Assembly (NCBI RefSeq): GCF_000176235.1
Contig: NZ_ACZV01000004.1
Location: forward strand, 434,001 to 498,000
From: Vibrio orientalis CIP 102891 = ATCC 33934
Lineage (GTDB): Bacteria > Pseudomonadota > Gammaproteobacteria > Enterobacterales > Vibrionaceae
Reading direction: 5' to 3'
Length of the DNA: 64,000 nt
The notes beneath the pieces were generated by a model, which worked only from the letters and a program-made list of their open reading frames with translations, searched no databases and had not been told where the DNA came from. The translations under genes were made by a program, and so were the position numbers. This document shows positions 36,835 through 45,795 of this stretch, piece by piece; the first letter of the stretch is position 1; each line of letters begins with the position of its first letter.

Positions 36835-37153
36835 AATGTCGCCTTCATATCGTGGGTTAGTCGCTATCAGCAGACCGATAGTGATTTGGTTGGGCAACAA
36901 AGTAGGGCAAAAGGTCATGTAGCAACAGACATGAATTGTCTTGTATTGCATGTGTGTTCCATACAAAGACGTACAATCAAAATTGATGGCTCTATATACA
37001 CGTAAAGTCAGTTTTTGTATGGTGGGCGCCCTATGGCTAAGCTCAATGACGAAAGTGATCATGAAAAATACTCTGCCAATGGACAGGATAAATCAGCATT
37101 TCTATTTCAAACTTAAATAAGCACCCATATAGCTTGGAAAAAGGTAGAGCAAC
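36835..37153. promoter_or_regulatory. Divergent promoter region of lipoprotein and rstA-like genes
   Basis: 319 bp between divergent genes. It holds the TACA-N6-TACA box at 36962-36975 and an inverted pair CCATACAAA (36959-36967) / TTTGTATGG (37015-37023) 47 bp apart. Autoregulation by the adjacent response regulator is inferred. Confidence 0.5.
36962..36975 (+). promoter_or_regulatory. RstA-box-like direct repeat 1
   Basis: TACAAAGACGTACA: two TACA half-sites 10 bp apart, the same architecture as the enterobacterial RstA box (TACATNTNGTTACA). It lies 192 bp before the response-regulator start. Confidence 0.5.
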
Positions 37154-37870
37154 ATGACCCAAATAGTCTTGGTCGAAGATGATGAAAAGTTGAGCGCTTT
37201 GTTGGTGGAGTACCTATCGGGCAGTGGCTTCAGCGTAACACCTGTTTACGATGGGAAGGGTGCTGTAGACGTCATCTTAGACACTCAACCTGACCTGGTT
37301 ATTTTAGATTTGATGTTACCTGGTTTGGATGGCCTACAAGTCTGTAGCATGATACGACATAAATATGTTGGTCAAATTCTGATGCTAACAGCGAGCAATG
37401 ACGATTTTGATCATGTGTCAGCCCTTGAGATTGGCGCAAATGATTTTGTTTCTAAGCCGATTAAGATGCGAGTGTTGATTGCACGAATTAGGAATCTATT
37501 GCGTCGCCAACATATCGATAGCGAAAATTTGTTAAGCAGTGAAAAAACGTCTAAAGAAACAACACTAAAGTGTTTCGGTGAGCTAGCTATAAACTTTACT
37601 CGGCGTACTTGCACGGTAGCGGGGCAAGATTCGGGCTTAACCGATGCTGAATTTGATTTGCTATGGATATTCGCCACCCACCCAGATGAAATCCTATCTC
37701 GTAATTTCCTTGTCTCAGAAACTCGTGGCATCGAATATGATGGCTTGGACAGAACGGTCGATAATAAAATTGCGATTTTACGAAAGAAACTCGGTGATGG
37801 CAGCGGTGAAACTTCAAAATTAGTCACCGTACGTGGAAAAGGTTACCTTTTTGTCTCGGACCAGTGGTGA
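37154..37870 (+). CDS. RstA-like OmpR-family response regulator
   Basis: 238 residues: receiver (about 1-120; VEDDEK, phospho-aspartate 52 in LVILDLMLPG, lysine in FVSKPIK) and winged-helix output domain (about 135-235; LTDAEFDLLWIFATHPDEIL, then EYDGLDRTVDNKIAILRKKL and VRGKGYLF). Block-by-block similarity to E. coli RstA is strong, especially the DGLDR-VD and ATH segments. It is followed after 6 bp by its kinase. It probably binds the TACA-N6-TACA boxes found upstream of itself and of the secreted-protein operon. Confidence 0.9.
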   Translation: MTQIVLVEDDEKLSALLVEYLSGSGFSVTPVYDGKGAVDVILDTQPDLVILDLMLPGLDGLQVCSMIRHKYVGQILMLTASNDDFDHVSALEIGANDFVSKPIKMRVLIARIRNLLRRQHIDSENLLSSEKTSKETTLKCFGELAINFTRRTCTVAGQDSGLTDAEFDLLWIFATHPDEILSRNFLVSETRGIEYDGLDRTVDNKIAILRKKLGDGSGETSKLVTVRGKGYLFVSDQW

Positions 37871-37876
37871 TTAAAA

Positions 37877-39157
37877 GTGAGACGCATTTTTTTTGAGATC
37901 TATTTCAGTTCGTTCTTATGCTTTTTCATTGGGATTATTCTTGTTTCCTATTACTTTCAAAATATCCGCCCTGACTACGAAAGGCAGTTGGATGTTGCCC
38001 ATGTGGCTTCCTTTGCTCGTGTTGTGAATGACATTACGCTCATTGATAAGAGTAAAGCCGATCATGCAATCGATGAGTTTGTTAAAGAGAGTTTTTTTGA
38101 CGTAAAAGTTATCAGTTGGGACGAGCTGAATAACTTAAGAGATCAACAGAAAAGCCAGCTTCGATCTGAACGAGCGATCAGCATCGAGGAAGACGAATAC
38201 ATCTTATACGTCAATGAGACGCTCTATTACCTATTCCCCGATAAGCGTTACGATATATGGGACGAGCTAGAATACGAGGATGACTTTTTATTCTTTTGGT
38301 TCGGAGGTTGCTTCCTCTTATTCAGCTTATTAACGGTTTATTTATTACATCGTCGCCTTATTCCCCTTGAGCAGGCGACTACCCAGTTTGCTCAAGGCGA
38401 TTTAACCGCTAGAGCTTCAGAAAAAAACGCCATTAAACTTGGAACACTAAACCGACAGTTTAATGTTATGGCGCAAAAAGTGAGTCAAGTCATCGCGAGT
38501 CAAAAACAGCTGACCAATGCGGTAGCTCATGAATTGCGCACGCCACTTTTTCGCATGGAGTGTCAATTGGCGTTGTTAGAGGAAATGGATGTTGACCCAG
38601 CAGTACAAAGACACGTTGATGGACTGACAGACGATATTGAAGAGTTAGAACAACTGGTAGAAGAGTTGTTGTACTACGCTCGTTTAGAGGGAGTTGATAT
38701 TGAGCTGTCGCGGACAGAGGGAAATGTGTTTGAATGGCTTGAGCCCTTAGTCACCAAGTTACAGCTCGTTAGTAGAGCCAAGATCATACTTGAGTGCGAC
38801 GATTCTCTTACGCTGAGTGTTGACCATGGACACCTCAAGCGTGCGCTATCGAATTTGATCACTAATGCAACCCGCTATGCGAATTCGGAAATCATCGTAT
38901 CTGTGCAATGGAACGAAGAACAAATCGAGTTTCTTGTCAGTGATGATGGTCCTGGTATTCCAGAGTCAGAGTATGAAAAGGTTATTCAGCCATTTTATCG
39001 AATTGGCACCGCGCGAGACCGCAATAGTGGCGGACATGGCTTAGGGCTTTCGATTGTCGAACAAGTCTCTCGTGGCCACCATGGCTCATTAACCATCTCA
39101 CGAAATACCCAACAAGGGGCGACATTTTTAATTTCCATTCCGCACGCTAAGCATTAA
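37877..39157 (+). CDS. RstB-like sensor histidine kinase
   Basis: 426 residues. TM1 (about 8-28), a short periplasmic domain (about 30-135) very rich in acidic residues (ISIEEDEYILY, WDELEYEDD), TM2 (about 136-158), HAMP (about 160-210), HisKA with NAVAHELRTPLFRM (histidine about 217) and HATPase (NLITNATRYA, DDGPGIPE, GGHGLGLSI). The organisation matches RstB/PhoQ-like kinases. Acidic sensor patches in PhoQ bind divalent cations or cationic peptides, so a similar signal is possible here but unproven. GTG start with only a weak Shine-Dalgarno sequence; coupled to the response regulator. Confidence 0.9.
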   Translation: MRRIFFEIYFSSFLCFFIGIILVSYYFQNIRPDYERQLDVAHVASFARVVNDITLIDKSKADHAIDEFVKESFFDVKVISWDELNNLRDQQKSQLRSERAISIEEDEYILYVNETLYYLFPDKRYDIWDELEYEDDFLFFWFGGCFLLFSLLTVYLLHRRLIPLEQATTQFAQGDLTARASEKNAIKLGTLNRQFNVMAQKVSQVIASQKQLTNAVAHELRTPLFRMECQLALLEEMDVDPAVQRHVDGLTDDIEELEQLVEELLYYARLEGVDIELSRTEGNVFEWLEPLVTKLQLVSRAKIILECDDSLTLSVDHGHLKRALSNLITNATRYANSEIIVSVQWNEEQIEFLVSDDGPGIPESEYEKVIQPFYRIGTARDRNSGGHGLGLSIVEQVSRGHHGSLTISRNTQQGATFLISIPHAKH

Positions 39158-39297
39158 TTTTGTCTATGTAGCCAGTAGCACCGAGTCTAGATTTTAGTGT
39201 TGCCTAAGAAGTCTGATCTGTAAGTGCTACTGCATTGTGCCCGCCTTAATCTCTTCCAACCGCGTTTAAGCAATTGTATGTGTCTGTTTGAATTCAA

Positions 39298-39311
39298 TAC
39301 AAACCCATACA
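39298..39311 (+). promoter_or_regulatory. RstA-box-like direct repeat 2
   Basis: TACAAACCCATACA, with the same TACA-N6-TACA pattern and flanking ATACAAA as the box upstream of the response regulator. It lies 70 bp before the secreted ClpP-like gene, well placed for activation. Confidence 0.55.
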
Positions 39312-39380
39312 GAGAGCGGGTAGAGGCATACATCACTCAAGCGTAAATTACACACATCGAAAACATAAAGAGTAGTTAGT

Positions 39381-40376
39381 GTGTATATCCCCCAAACCTC
39401 TAAAACGATCGCGATGCTGTCAGTCATGACGGTTGTGATGCACTTTCCCGCCTATGCTGCGGAGCAAGTACCAGAAACTCATATTATCTCGCCAAACGAG
39501 TTGCCGAGTTACATCAAGACATTTAACAAGCGAAGTCAACGCAATAGATTATCCGTTGAAGGAGAGTCGTGTGTTTTGTCACTCAATGATTTATCAATGG
39601 ATGACGACAACCTCTATTTTGATGCGACTTGTGATGGCAAAAATATTCTCTTTAAAACCACTGAGTCTTTACAACCGATTGCTGAAGGTATCGTTCTTAC
39701 ATATGACGATCTCGCGAATGACAAGTGGTCTTCGAATAATCAGGCCCGAGTCAAAGTGTCTAATGATCGTGGTGGTAATGTCACATGGCGAGGCACTCTT
39801 TTTGACCAAAATGAACAACGTAGTAAAGCGTTCAAATTGCAGATCAATGAGAGTCTGATTGAAGGCGGATATTCCGATATCAGTGTCAAAGGCGATAGCG
39901 CAACCTTATCTGGTGTACTTGGCACCAAAACGTATATCCAAATGCAGGCACTTATCCAACAGCATCCCAACGTGACGACACTAGAGTTTGGTGTCATTGA
40001 TGGCTCCATTAACGATGCGATCAACATGCACACAGGGCGATTGATTCGTCATGCTGGCCTCAATACTTACATCCCTAAAACAGGCGAAGCCTATTCCGGA
40101 GGCGTTGATCTGTTCGCTGCAGGCGTTCAAAGACAATTTCAAACCGGTGCAACGCTAGGGGTGCACTCATGGTGTTGTGAGAAAGACCAGTCAGCTCATT
40201 TGCTAAAACCTTCGGACAAAGCACATTGGCCTTTACTGACCTATTCCAATGAAATGCTAGAGAAAGGGACTGAATTCTACTTCTACACCATTAATGCCGC
40301 CAGTGCCGATGATATTCATATCATGGCAAAAGATGAGTTAACAAAGTTTAACTTAGTGACTGAATTTATTAAATAA
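39381..40376 (+). CDS. Secreted protein with ClpP/crotonase-like domain
   Basis: 331 residues. Signal peptide about 1-26 (cleavage near AYAA-EQ). N-terminal region about 30-170 is beta-rich and unrecognised. The C-terminal region (about 185-331) follows the pattern of periplasmic ClpP-like serine hydrolases (COG3904 type): hydrophobic strand, DGSINDAINMHTGRLIRHAGL in the place of the GGS...A..I glycine motif, GEAYSGGVDLFAAGVQR with a candidate nucleophile Ser239 where relatives have SAC, and GATLGVHSW with candidate His262. The acid residue cannot be assigned. Function unknown; possibly a periplasmic protease or a non-catalytic relative. GTG start after AAGAG. The outer-membrane protein gene follows 24 bp later. 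Confidence 0.65.
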   Translation: MYIPQTSKTIAMLSVMTVVMHFPAYAAEQVPETHIISPNELPSYIKTFNKRSQRNRLSVEGESCVLSLNDLSMDDDNLYFDATCDGKNILFKTTESLQPIAEGIVLTYDDLANDKWSSNNQARVKVSNDRGGNVTWRGTLFDQNEQRSKAFKLQINESLIEGGYSDISVKGDSATLSGVLGTKTYIQMQALIQQHPNVTTLEFGVIDGSINDAINMHTGRLIRHAGLNTYIPKTGEAYSGGVDLFAAGVQRQFQTGATLGVHSWCCEKDQSAHLLKPSDKAHWPLLTYSNEMLEKGTEFYFYTINAASADDIHIMAKDELTKFNLVTEFIK

Positions 40377-40399
40377 AACGATATTGGAAATAAAATTAG

Positions 40400-41374
40400 A
40401 TGAAATTACTCCCTGTACTATTTACCACCTCTAGCCTCGTCTTTTCTGTCTCTGCGCTCGCCGATCTGGCCCCAGAGGAAGGGCTAGGAGGTTACGTAGG
40501 CCTGTTTCTTGGTTACTCGAGCAATCAATCCAATATCGACCCTAACAATACTACTCATGACGGTTCAAACATTGATAAGTCATCAGGGGCTGCACCGTTA
40601 CCCGTCGGTGAGTTAACTTATACGTTTGGTGATGATTACGATCATCAACTGTTTCTCGGTATGGCCGAGGATGATTTAATTGAAGGAATGGGCGTATTGC
40701 AAATCGGTTATCAGTCAGAGTTGAGTGATGGTTCTGTGATTGGAATATCTTACATGCCAACGATCGGTGGAACGGATCTCTATAGTGACCCATACGCAAG
40801 TCGTCTTCAGCGAACTAAGACTAAAGTGAAGACTCACGGCGTGAGATTGATGGGGGAGAACTTAGCGGGAACACCGCTTTCTTTGGAAGCAGCCTTTGCA
40901 AATACCACCATTGACAAAGAGCAATCGGGTCAAAACTTGACTGCAGAACAGCAACAGTTGCTGGTCAGGGATGCGAGAACGTATGCACTGAAAGGAAGCT
41001 ATCTAATTGAAGCTACTCAAGGAGTATATTTAGAGCCGCGTCTAACTTACATACGCTACGATGCGAAAGGTAGTGCAACCGCATTTCACAGTATTCAACC
41101 AGGGGTAACGATAACGACCTTCATCGAAAGGCATCAGTTATCACTTTCCATGGACTATGCGAAACGAAGCTATGATGAAATGAATCCTATATACGCTAAA
41201 AAGCGTAGCGATGATGACTTCAACAGCACCCTAGTATATCAGTACGTAGACATGTTTGATTGGGATGACTGGACTTTTGTTGGTAGCGCGGGATACGGCA
41301 AGCAGGAATCCAATATTGATTTTTTTAAAGGCAATGAAACGATGATTGCTGCTGGCGTGATGTACCAGTTTTAA
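40400..41374 (+). CDS. DUF2860-family outer-membrane protein
   Basis: 324 residues with a signal peptide (about 1-22, ending ALA-DL) and a beta-barrel pattern. GGYVGLFLGYSSNQSN near the N-terminus, PVGELTYTFGDD, IGISYMPTIGG, AGTPLSLEAAFA and a terminal FKGNETMIAAGVMYQF ending in phenylalanine match the DUF2860 family of vibrios as I remember it. The last residue F is the usual BAM recognition signal. No function is established. It is co-transcribed with the ClpP-like gene and downstream of a candidate RstA-like box, so both are probable regulon members. Confidence 0.8.
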   Translation: MKLLPVLFTTSSLVFSVSALADLAPEEGLGGYVGLFLGYSSNQSNIDPNNTTHDGSNIDKSSGAAPLPVGELTYTFGDDYDHQLFLGMAEDDLIEGMGVLQIGYQSELSDGSVIGISYMPTIGGTDLYSDPYASRLQRTKTKVKTHGVRLMGENLAGTPLSLEAAFANTTIDKEQSGQNLTAEQQQLLVRDARTYALKGSYLIEATQGVYLEPRLTYIRYDAKGSATAFHSIQPGVTITTFIERHQLSLSMDYAKRSYDEMNPIYAKKRSDDDFNSTLVYQYVDMFDWDDWTFVGSAGYGKQESNIDFFKGNETMIAAGVMYQF

Positions 41375-41388
41375 TCGATAAATTAATT

Positions 41389-41427
41389 AACCTGCCAGTG
41401 TGTCAAAATGAACTGGCAGGTTTTTTT
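41389..41427 (+). terminator. Terminator after the DUF2860 gene
   Basis: AACCTGCCAGT, about 12-nt loop, ACTGGCAGGTT followed by a run of T. It ends the secreted-protein operon. Confidence 0.9.
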
Positions 41428-41608
41428 CTTTTTACTCATAACGCTGAACCTACGAGTAGGAGCAAGGCTCAAGACCTAATCTAAGGCCAATGCCCACAGT
41501 AAATCTTACACACCAACCTTCTGCCGCACAGGGTTTAACCGTGGTCATTTTTTCCACCTAGTACTCGTGTTAGCATCAGACTTGAAATGTTATTAACGGA
41601 ATACCATC

Positions 41609-41953
41609 ATGTCTGCAGATTATTACGGAACGAGTGCAAATTACGCACGTAAAGAAGCCGGTTATCGAGAGAAAGCACTGAAACTCTATCCTTGGGTATG
41701 CGGAAGCTGTGCCCGTGAGTTTGTTTACTCTAACCTACGTGAATTAACGGTTCATCACAAAGACCACAATCACACTAACAACCCGGAAGATGGCAGCAAC
41801 TGGGAACTGTTGTGCCTCTATTGCCATGATCATGAACACAGTAAATATCTCGATCATGATCGTTACGGTAGTGAGATAAAGCCAGGGCAAGATGACCACC
41901 AAAGCGCAACATACAATCCTTTCGCAGATCTAGCGAATATGATGAAAAAGTAA
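41609..41953 (+). CDS. yajD: YajD-type HNH nuclease family protein
   Basis: 114 residues. Zinc-finger-like CGSC near residue 31 and CLYCHDHEHSKY near 75 frame an HNH core (LTVHHKDHNHTNNPEDGSNWELLCLYCH). Sequence and length match E. coli YajD. The HNH fold binds a divalent metal and usually cuts nucleic acid, but the cellular role of YajD is unknown. Monocistronic. Confidence 0.88.
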   Translation: MSADYYGTSANYARKEAGYREKALKLYPWVCGSCAREFVYSNLRELTVHHKDHNHTNNPEDGSNWELLCLYCHDHEHSKYLDHDRYGSEIKPGQDDHQSATYNPFADLANMMKK

Positions 41954-42055
41954 TTGAGCATCTCAACAACTTAGTCCTGCGCAATATCGTTCAATACTGC
42001 TATTCCCATACTCTTTATCTTGAAGGACATCTCCCGCATCTAACAAGGAAAGAGT

Positions 42056-42649
42056 ATGAACGGTGTATTTATGGCAATGGTGATCTTTGCTTTTGTCGGA
42101 GCTGTCACACCAGGTCCGGTCAACCTTATTGCGACGTCGACAGCCGCTCAGTTTGGCAAGTTCACCGCAGCTAAGCATGTAATTGGAGCATCGCTTGCCT
42201 ATGCGCTGGTGGTCTTTATTACGGGGAATACACTAAACAGCCTTGTCGAATGGTTGCCTAGAATAGAATTGGGCATGCAGTTAGTGGGTAGTGCTTTTCT
42301 TATCTACTTAGCCTATAAAATATATTCAGCCCCTTTTGGTCAATTGGATGTCGAAGAAGAGCGCCATTCAAGTTGGATCAACGGGGCACTGGTTCAACTG
42401 TTAAACCCTAAAGCCTGGTTGGTTGCCATGTCTGGTGTTAGCCTTTATGTGATAGGGCAGAGTGAACAGCAAGTGTGGCTTTGGATGTACACCGCGGTTT
42501 CACTGCTTGCATGTCTGATTGGTGTCGGTTTATGGGCGGTCGTTGGTAGTTTGTTTACCAAACAACTTCACGAACCTAGAAAGCAACAGTTCTTTAACCG
42601 AGTAATGGCGGTTATATTGTTTGTATCAGTGCTTATGATTTGGGTTTGA
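42056..42649 (+). CDS. LysE-family translocator
   Basis: 197 residues, about six membrane helices, with the family N-terminal motif GAVTPGPVNLIATSTAAQFG (about 15-35) and NPKAWLVAMSG in the centre (about 120). LysE/RhtB proteins export amino acids or related small molecules across the inner membrane. The AraC-type gene follows 14 bp later on the same strand, suggesting the regulator controls this exporter. Confidence 0.88.
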   Translation: MNGVFMAMVIFAFVGAVTPGPVNLIATSTAAQFGKFTAAKHVIGASLAYALVVFITGNTLNSLVEWLPRIELGMQLVGSAFLIYLAYKIYSAPFGQLDVEEERHSSWINGALVQLLNPKAWLVAMSGVSLYVIGQSEQQVWLWMYTAVSLLACLIGVGLWAVVGSLFTKQLHEPRKQQFFNRVMAVILFVSVLMIWV

Positions 42650-42663
42650 CAAGGAATGTCGAG

Positions 42664-43491
42664 ATGAAAAGGGATAACAGCGCAAGCTTCAAGCAAAACC
42701 AAGTCTTACCTTGGGTTGAGTTGAGAGTCGCCAATCGAAGTAGTGCTTGTTATGACGCCCACTCACACGATGAATTCTCTTTTGGTGTTATTCTCCAAGG
42801 ATCTGCGGACTATAAAAATCGTAATAAATCCCACGTGATTGGCGTGGGGGATTTGGTTACGATCAACCCTTCCGATGTACACTCATGCAACCCTGCAGCA
42901 GGCCTATGGTCATATAGTATGCTGTTTGTGAACGCGACAAAAATGGGGCAGTTGCAACGTGATATTTTGCGTGAGAATAATCAGCACATGCAGATGGATT
43001 ACCAAGCATTTAATCACGACTTTGAACGCAATGACGCGTTAAAAGCTCAATACTTCACACTTTTTGATGCCTTAGAAAATGAGCAATCTAGCCTAAATAT
43101 TGAAACTTGCTTGTACAGCTTTGTTGAATCCAGCTTTCAAATAACCAGCCCAACAAACCGACATAAGCATGCCGAACCGATTAAACGTATTCGCGAAAAG
43201 CTGCTCGATGAAGTGACAGCGCACCATGAGTTGGAAAGCCTCGCAGAAGAAGCGGGGATGAGTCGCTATCAGTTGCTTCGAGCGTTCAAAAACCAGTACG
43301 GATTGCCGCCATACGCCTATTTGATGGATGAAAAGATCAAGCGCTCTAAAGTAATGCTTAAAGCGGGGAACTCTCTCTCTGAGGTAGCGCATAGCTTAGG
43401 CTTTTCCGATCAGGCGCATTTTCAACGCCAGTTCAAAAAGCGCTTGGCCGTCACTCCGAAGTACTATCAATCACACTTTATTGCGGGCTAG
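42664..43491 (+). CDS. AraC-family transcriptional regulator with cupin-like sensor
   Basis: About 275 residues. N-terminal AraC-binding cupin domain (about 20-150; YDAHSHDEFSFGVILQGSA, VGVGDLVTINPSDVHSCNPA) and C-terminal double HTH (about 175-275; LESLAEEAGMSRYQLLRAFKNQYGLPPYAYL and LSEVAHSLGFSDQAHFQRQFKKRLAVTP). I use ATG 42664 with AAGGA upstream, not the TTG at 42640 inside the preceding gene. Forms a unit with the LysE gene. Inducer unknown, probably an amino-acid-like compound. Confidence 0.9.
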   Translation: MKRDNSASFKQNQVLPWVELRVANRSSACYDAHSHDEFSFGVILQGSADYKNRNKSHVIGVGDLVTINPSDVHSCNPAAGLWSYSMLFVNATKMGQLQRDILRENNQHMQMDYQAFNHDFERNDALKAQYFTLFDALENEQSSLNIETCLYSFVESSFQITSPTNRHKHAEPIKRIREKLLDEVTAHHELESLAEEAGMSRYQLLRAFKNQYGLPPYAYLMDEKIKRSKVMLKAGNSLSEVAHSLGFSDQAHFQRQFKKRLAVTPKYYQSHFIAG

Positions 43492-43636
43492 CTCTAAAAC
43501 GGTTAGCCAATTGGTGTAATTAACCACACTATTTGCAACAAATTAGCACTTATCTAAAGTCATTCAAAATGTATAATCGACAGTTCATTTACGCCTATCA
43601 ACGTGATGTTAGGGCAGCTCAAACAATGGACTATTG

Positions 43637-44143
43637 ATGAAATTACAAAAGATCGACAAGCAGTTATACCGTTCACGTTTGAACATTGTCATTGTCGCGT
43701 GTATCGCACTCTTAGCGGTATCAAGCCTTGCTATCTCTCAGGCACTTATTTACCTGTTTCCATCAGAGTCTGGCTCGAACTTCCACTGGAATTTACTTGG
43801 CGTGATTGTCAGCGCGATAGGCGTAGTGATGACGCTCATTAAGCTCAAAACACACCCTAAAATGCATGAAGTGGCCTACGTTTGGGATCTTAAACAGGCG
43901 TTAAACCTTGTTTACCGTAAGAAGAGAAAGCTCGATGCCGCAGCGGAGCAAGGTAATGCCGATGCTATGCTCGCACTCCAATTTAGCTATGACGGGTCTC
44001 GCCAGCTTTGGACACTGGACGATAACACCATCACGATGGATAGCTTAAATACGGCTCAAGCTAAACTGGATGAGTTGGTTGAAGAGCATGGTGTTGAGTT
44101 AGATATTTCTAATTATGATTCGGCGATTCTTAAGGCGTTTTAA
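43637..44143 (+). CDS. DUF3087-family membrane protein
   Basis: About 168 residues. Two membrane helices in the N-terminal half (IVIVACIALLAVSSLAISQALI and LLGVIVSAIGVVMTLI), then a cytoplasmic helical domain (VWDLKQALNLVYRKKRKLDAAAEQGNADA..., GSRQLWTLDDNTITMDSL). This layout matches DUF3087 of vibrios and relatives, whose role is unknown. I start at ATG 43637 rather than the TTG directly before it. The last 151 bp are duplicated at 45796-45946, beyond the neighbouring diguanylate cyclase gene. Confidence 0.8.
   Translation: MKLQKIDKQLYRSRLNIVIVACIALLAVSSLAISQALIYLFPSESGSNFHWNLLGVIVSAIGVVMTLIKLKTHPKMHEVAYVWDLKQALNLVYRKKRKLDAAAEQGNADAMLALQFSYDGSRQLWTLDDNTITMDSLNTAQAKLDELVEEHGVELDISNYDSAILKAF
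43992..44142 (+). repeat. 151-bp direct repeat, copy 1 (3' end of the DUF3087 gene)
   Basis: From ACGGGTCTCGCC to the stop codon. It matches copy 2 at 45796-45946 at 146 of 151 positions by my count, with no gap. It is in the functional reading frame here. Confidence 0.95.
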
Positions 44144-44358
44144 TGCTCTGAATATGGACCGCTGAATCTGAATATTAGCTGCCTTAAACGTCTGTTCATA
44201 AAACAACTTTGATATTCAAAATGTTGCCTACAGAAGTGTCAAGTACTGCGACGACAGGTCACAAATAGAGACTTTTGCTGTCTCTGTTCTCTAATACTTA
44301 CATATTATTAAACTGTTACCTCCTCAGTTATATCTTTGGTAGTGGAGTAAATATAATT

Positions 44359-45732
44359 ATGGCAAGTATAAATAGGTTAGGTTACAAGCAGATTGCTATT
44401 AGCCCTTTAGCATCTTTAGTGTCACGCTTATTGGTAGTTAGTGGAGGCGTTGTTATTGCATGCACCTTTTATTTTCTCTCCGTCATCGATAAACAGGCTG
44501 AAGAAGATGTATTGAAACGAGTTGAATTAGCAATAGCACTTGAGCGTAAACATCGGGAGCATATCGTTTCTGAATACACGTATTGGGATGAAGCCTATAC
44601 AAAAATTGTCGTTGAAAAAGACACCGATTGGATTGATACCAATACGGGTAAGTACCTTGCAGAGGCTTATGAGTATGACTTCACTATTGGAGTCGTTGAT
44701 CATGAAAAAAAAGCATTCTATTTCATCGCAGATGACACGGTATTATTAACCTTTGATCAGATTTACTCATCAAGCTTGCGTTATCTGAAAGAGTTATCAT
44801 CAAGGAGTGAGGAAGAAACCAAAACGGCGAGTAGTTTTTTTATGCTTGGCGGTGAGTTGTATCTTGTTACTGGTGGGCCACTAATTAACGAAGAGTTGGC
44901 GACTCCAAGGCCGGGAACCTATATCGCGGCAGGGAAGCGTATCGATTCTGAGTACTTACAAGTATTTGCTGAAAATTATTACTTACCGACCTTAACACAA
45001 GTTCAGTCAACGGCTAGCGTTGACTCACAGAGGAGTTTAAGGTTGCAAAATGCGACAGGTGCGACGATATCGATTATAGAGTGGGAGCAAGGGCATCCAA
45101 GCCATGAGATATTACCAATACTGTTGCTACTAATTTTAGTTGTGCTAGGTATTTCTGCTTTTATCGTTCAGAGAATAATAGTTAATGACTGTGCGGCACG
45201 AAATGCTTACGAACAGAAACTCTATTTGGAAGCGACTACGGATCCTCTTACTAAGCTTAGCAATCGCAGGCATTTTTTTGAAATTGGTGAACAGCTAGTT
45301 CAGAACGAAATGGAGCCTTTGGCTGTGGTGATCATTGACATAGACCACTTCAAAAAGATCAATGACAATTATGGCCATCAAGTTGGTGACTTGGCATTGT
45401 CGCGCTTTGCGGAGATGTGTTGTCGTGAGATTCGAGCAAGCGATATTATAGGGCGTATTGGCGGAGAAGAGTTCGCTATTATTTTGCTTAACGTCGATCT
45501 AGCGATAGTCAATGAAGTTACTGAGCGAATTCGAAAACGTGTAGCGGAAAGTAACTTTAATTCAGAGGTCTCCAGTTTATCTATGACGATAAGTCTTGGA
45601 GTTGCGTTGTCAGACCAAGCACATACCCTCGAACATCTTATCAAGAGAGCAGATGGTGCTCTTTATCAAGCCAAGGTTAGTGGACGAAATCGAGTAGTCA
45701 TTAGTGAACAAGTCAAAGAAGAATCATGTTAA
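44359..45732 (+). CDS. CHASE4-GGDEF diguanylate cyclase
   Basis: About 457 residues. TM1 (about 20-42), periplasmic sensor (about 45-255) with the CHASE4 pattern EYTYWDEAYTKIVVEKDTDWI, TM2 (about 256-275; PILLLLILVVLGISAFIVQ), then GGDEF domain (about 290-450) with DPLTKLSNRR, IDIDHFKKIND, intact GRIGGEEF near residue 368 and an RASD inhibitory site. It should make c-di-GMP in response to an unknown periplasmic signal. I start at ATG 44359 (GGAG upstream), not the TTG at 44275. The gene lies between two copies of the DUF3087 3' end, suggesting insertion. Confidence 0.9.
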   Translation: MASINRLGYKQIAISPLASLVSRLLVVSGGVVIACTFYFLSVIDKQAEEDVLKRVELAIALERKHREHIVSEYTYWDEAYTKIVVEKDTDWIDTNTGKYLAEAYEYDFTIGVVDHEKKAFYFIADDTVLLTFDQIYSSSLRYLKELSSRSEEETKTASSFFMLGGELYLVTGGPLINEELATPRPGTYIAAGKRIDSEYLQVFAENYYLPTLTQVQSTASVDSQRSLRLQNATGATISIIEWEQGHPSHEILPILLLLILVVLGISAFIVQRIIVNDCAARNAYEQKLYLEATTDPLTKLSNRRHFFEIGEQLVQNEMEPLAVVIIDIDHFKKINDNYGHQVGDLALSRFAEMCCREIRASDIIGRIGGEEFAIILLNVDLAIVNEVTERIRKRVAESNFNSEVSSLSMTISLGVALSDQAHTLEHLIKRADGALYQAKVSGRNRVVISEQVKEESC

Positions 45733-45795
45733 AACTTTGTCTAGAGAAATGTATGTGTTGGCTCGATGGTAAGTTCACATAACCATTTGCAATGT

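Noticed and set aside
36835..37062. N-terminal extension of the lipoprotein frame
   Set aside because: The lipoprotein signal peptide starts at TTG 36834 with a ribosome-binding site; the extension would place 76 residues before it and covers the promoter region.
43603..43842. 79-codon plus-strand open frame
   Set aside because: It overlaps the DUF3087 gene in another frame and its translation has no family features.
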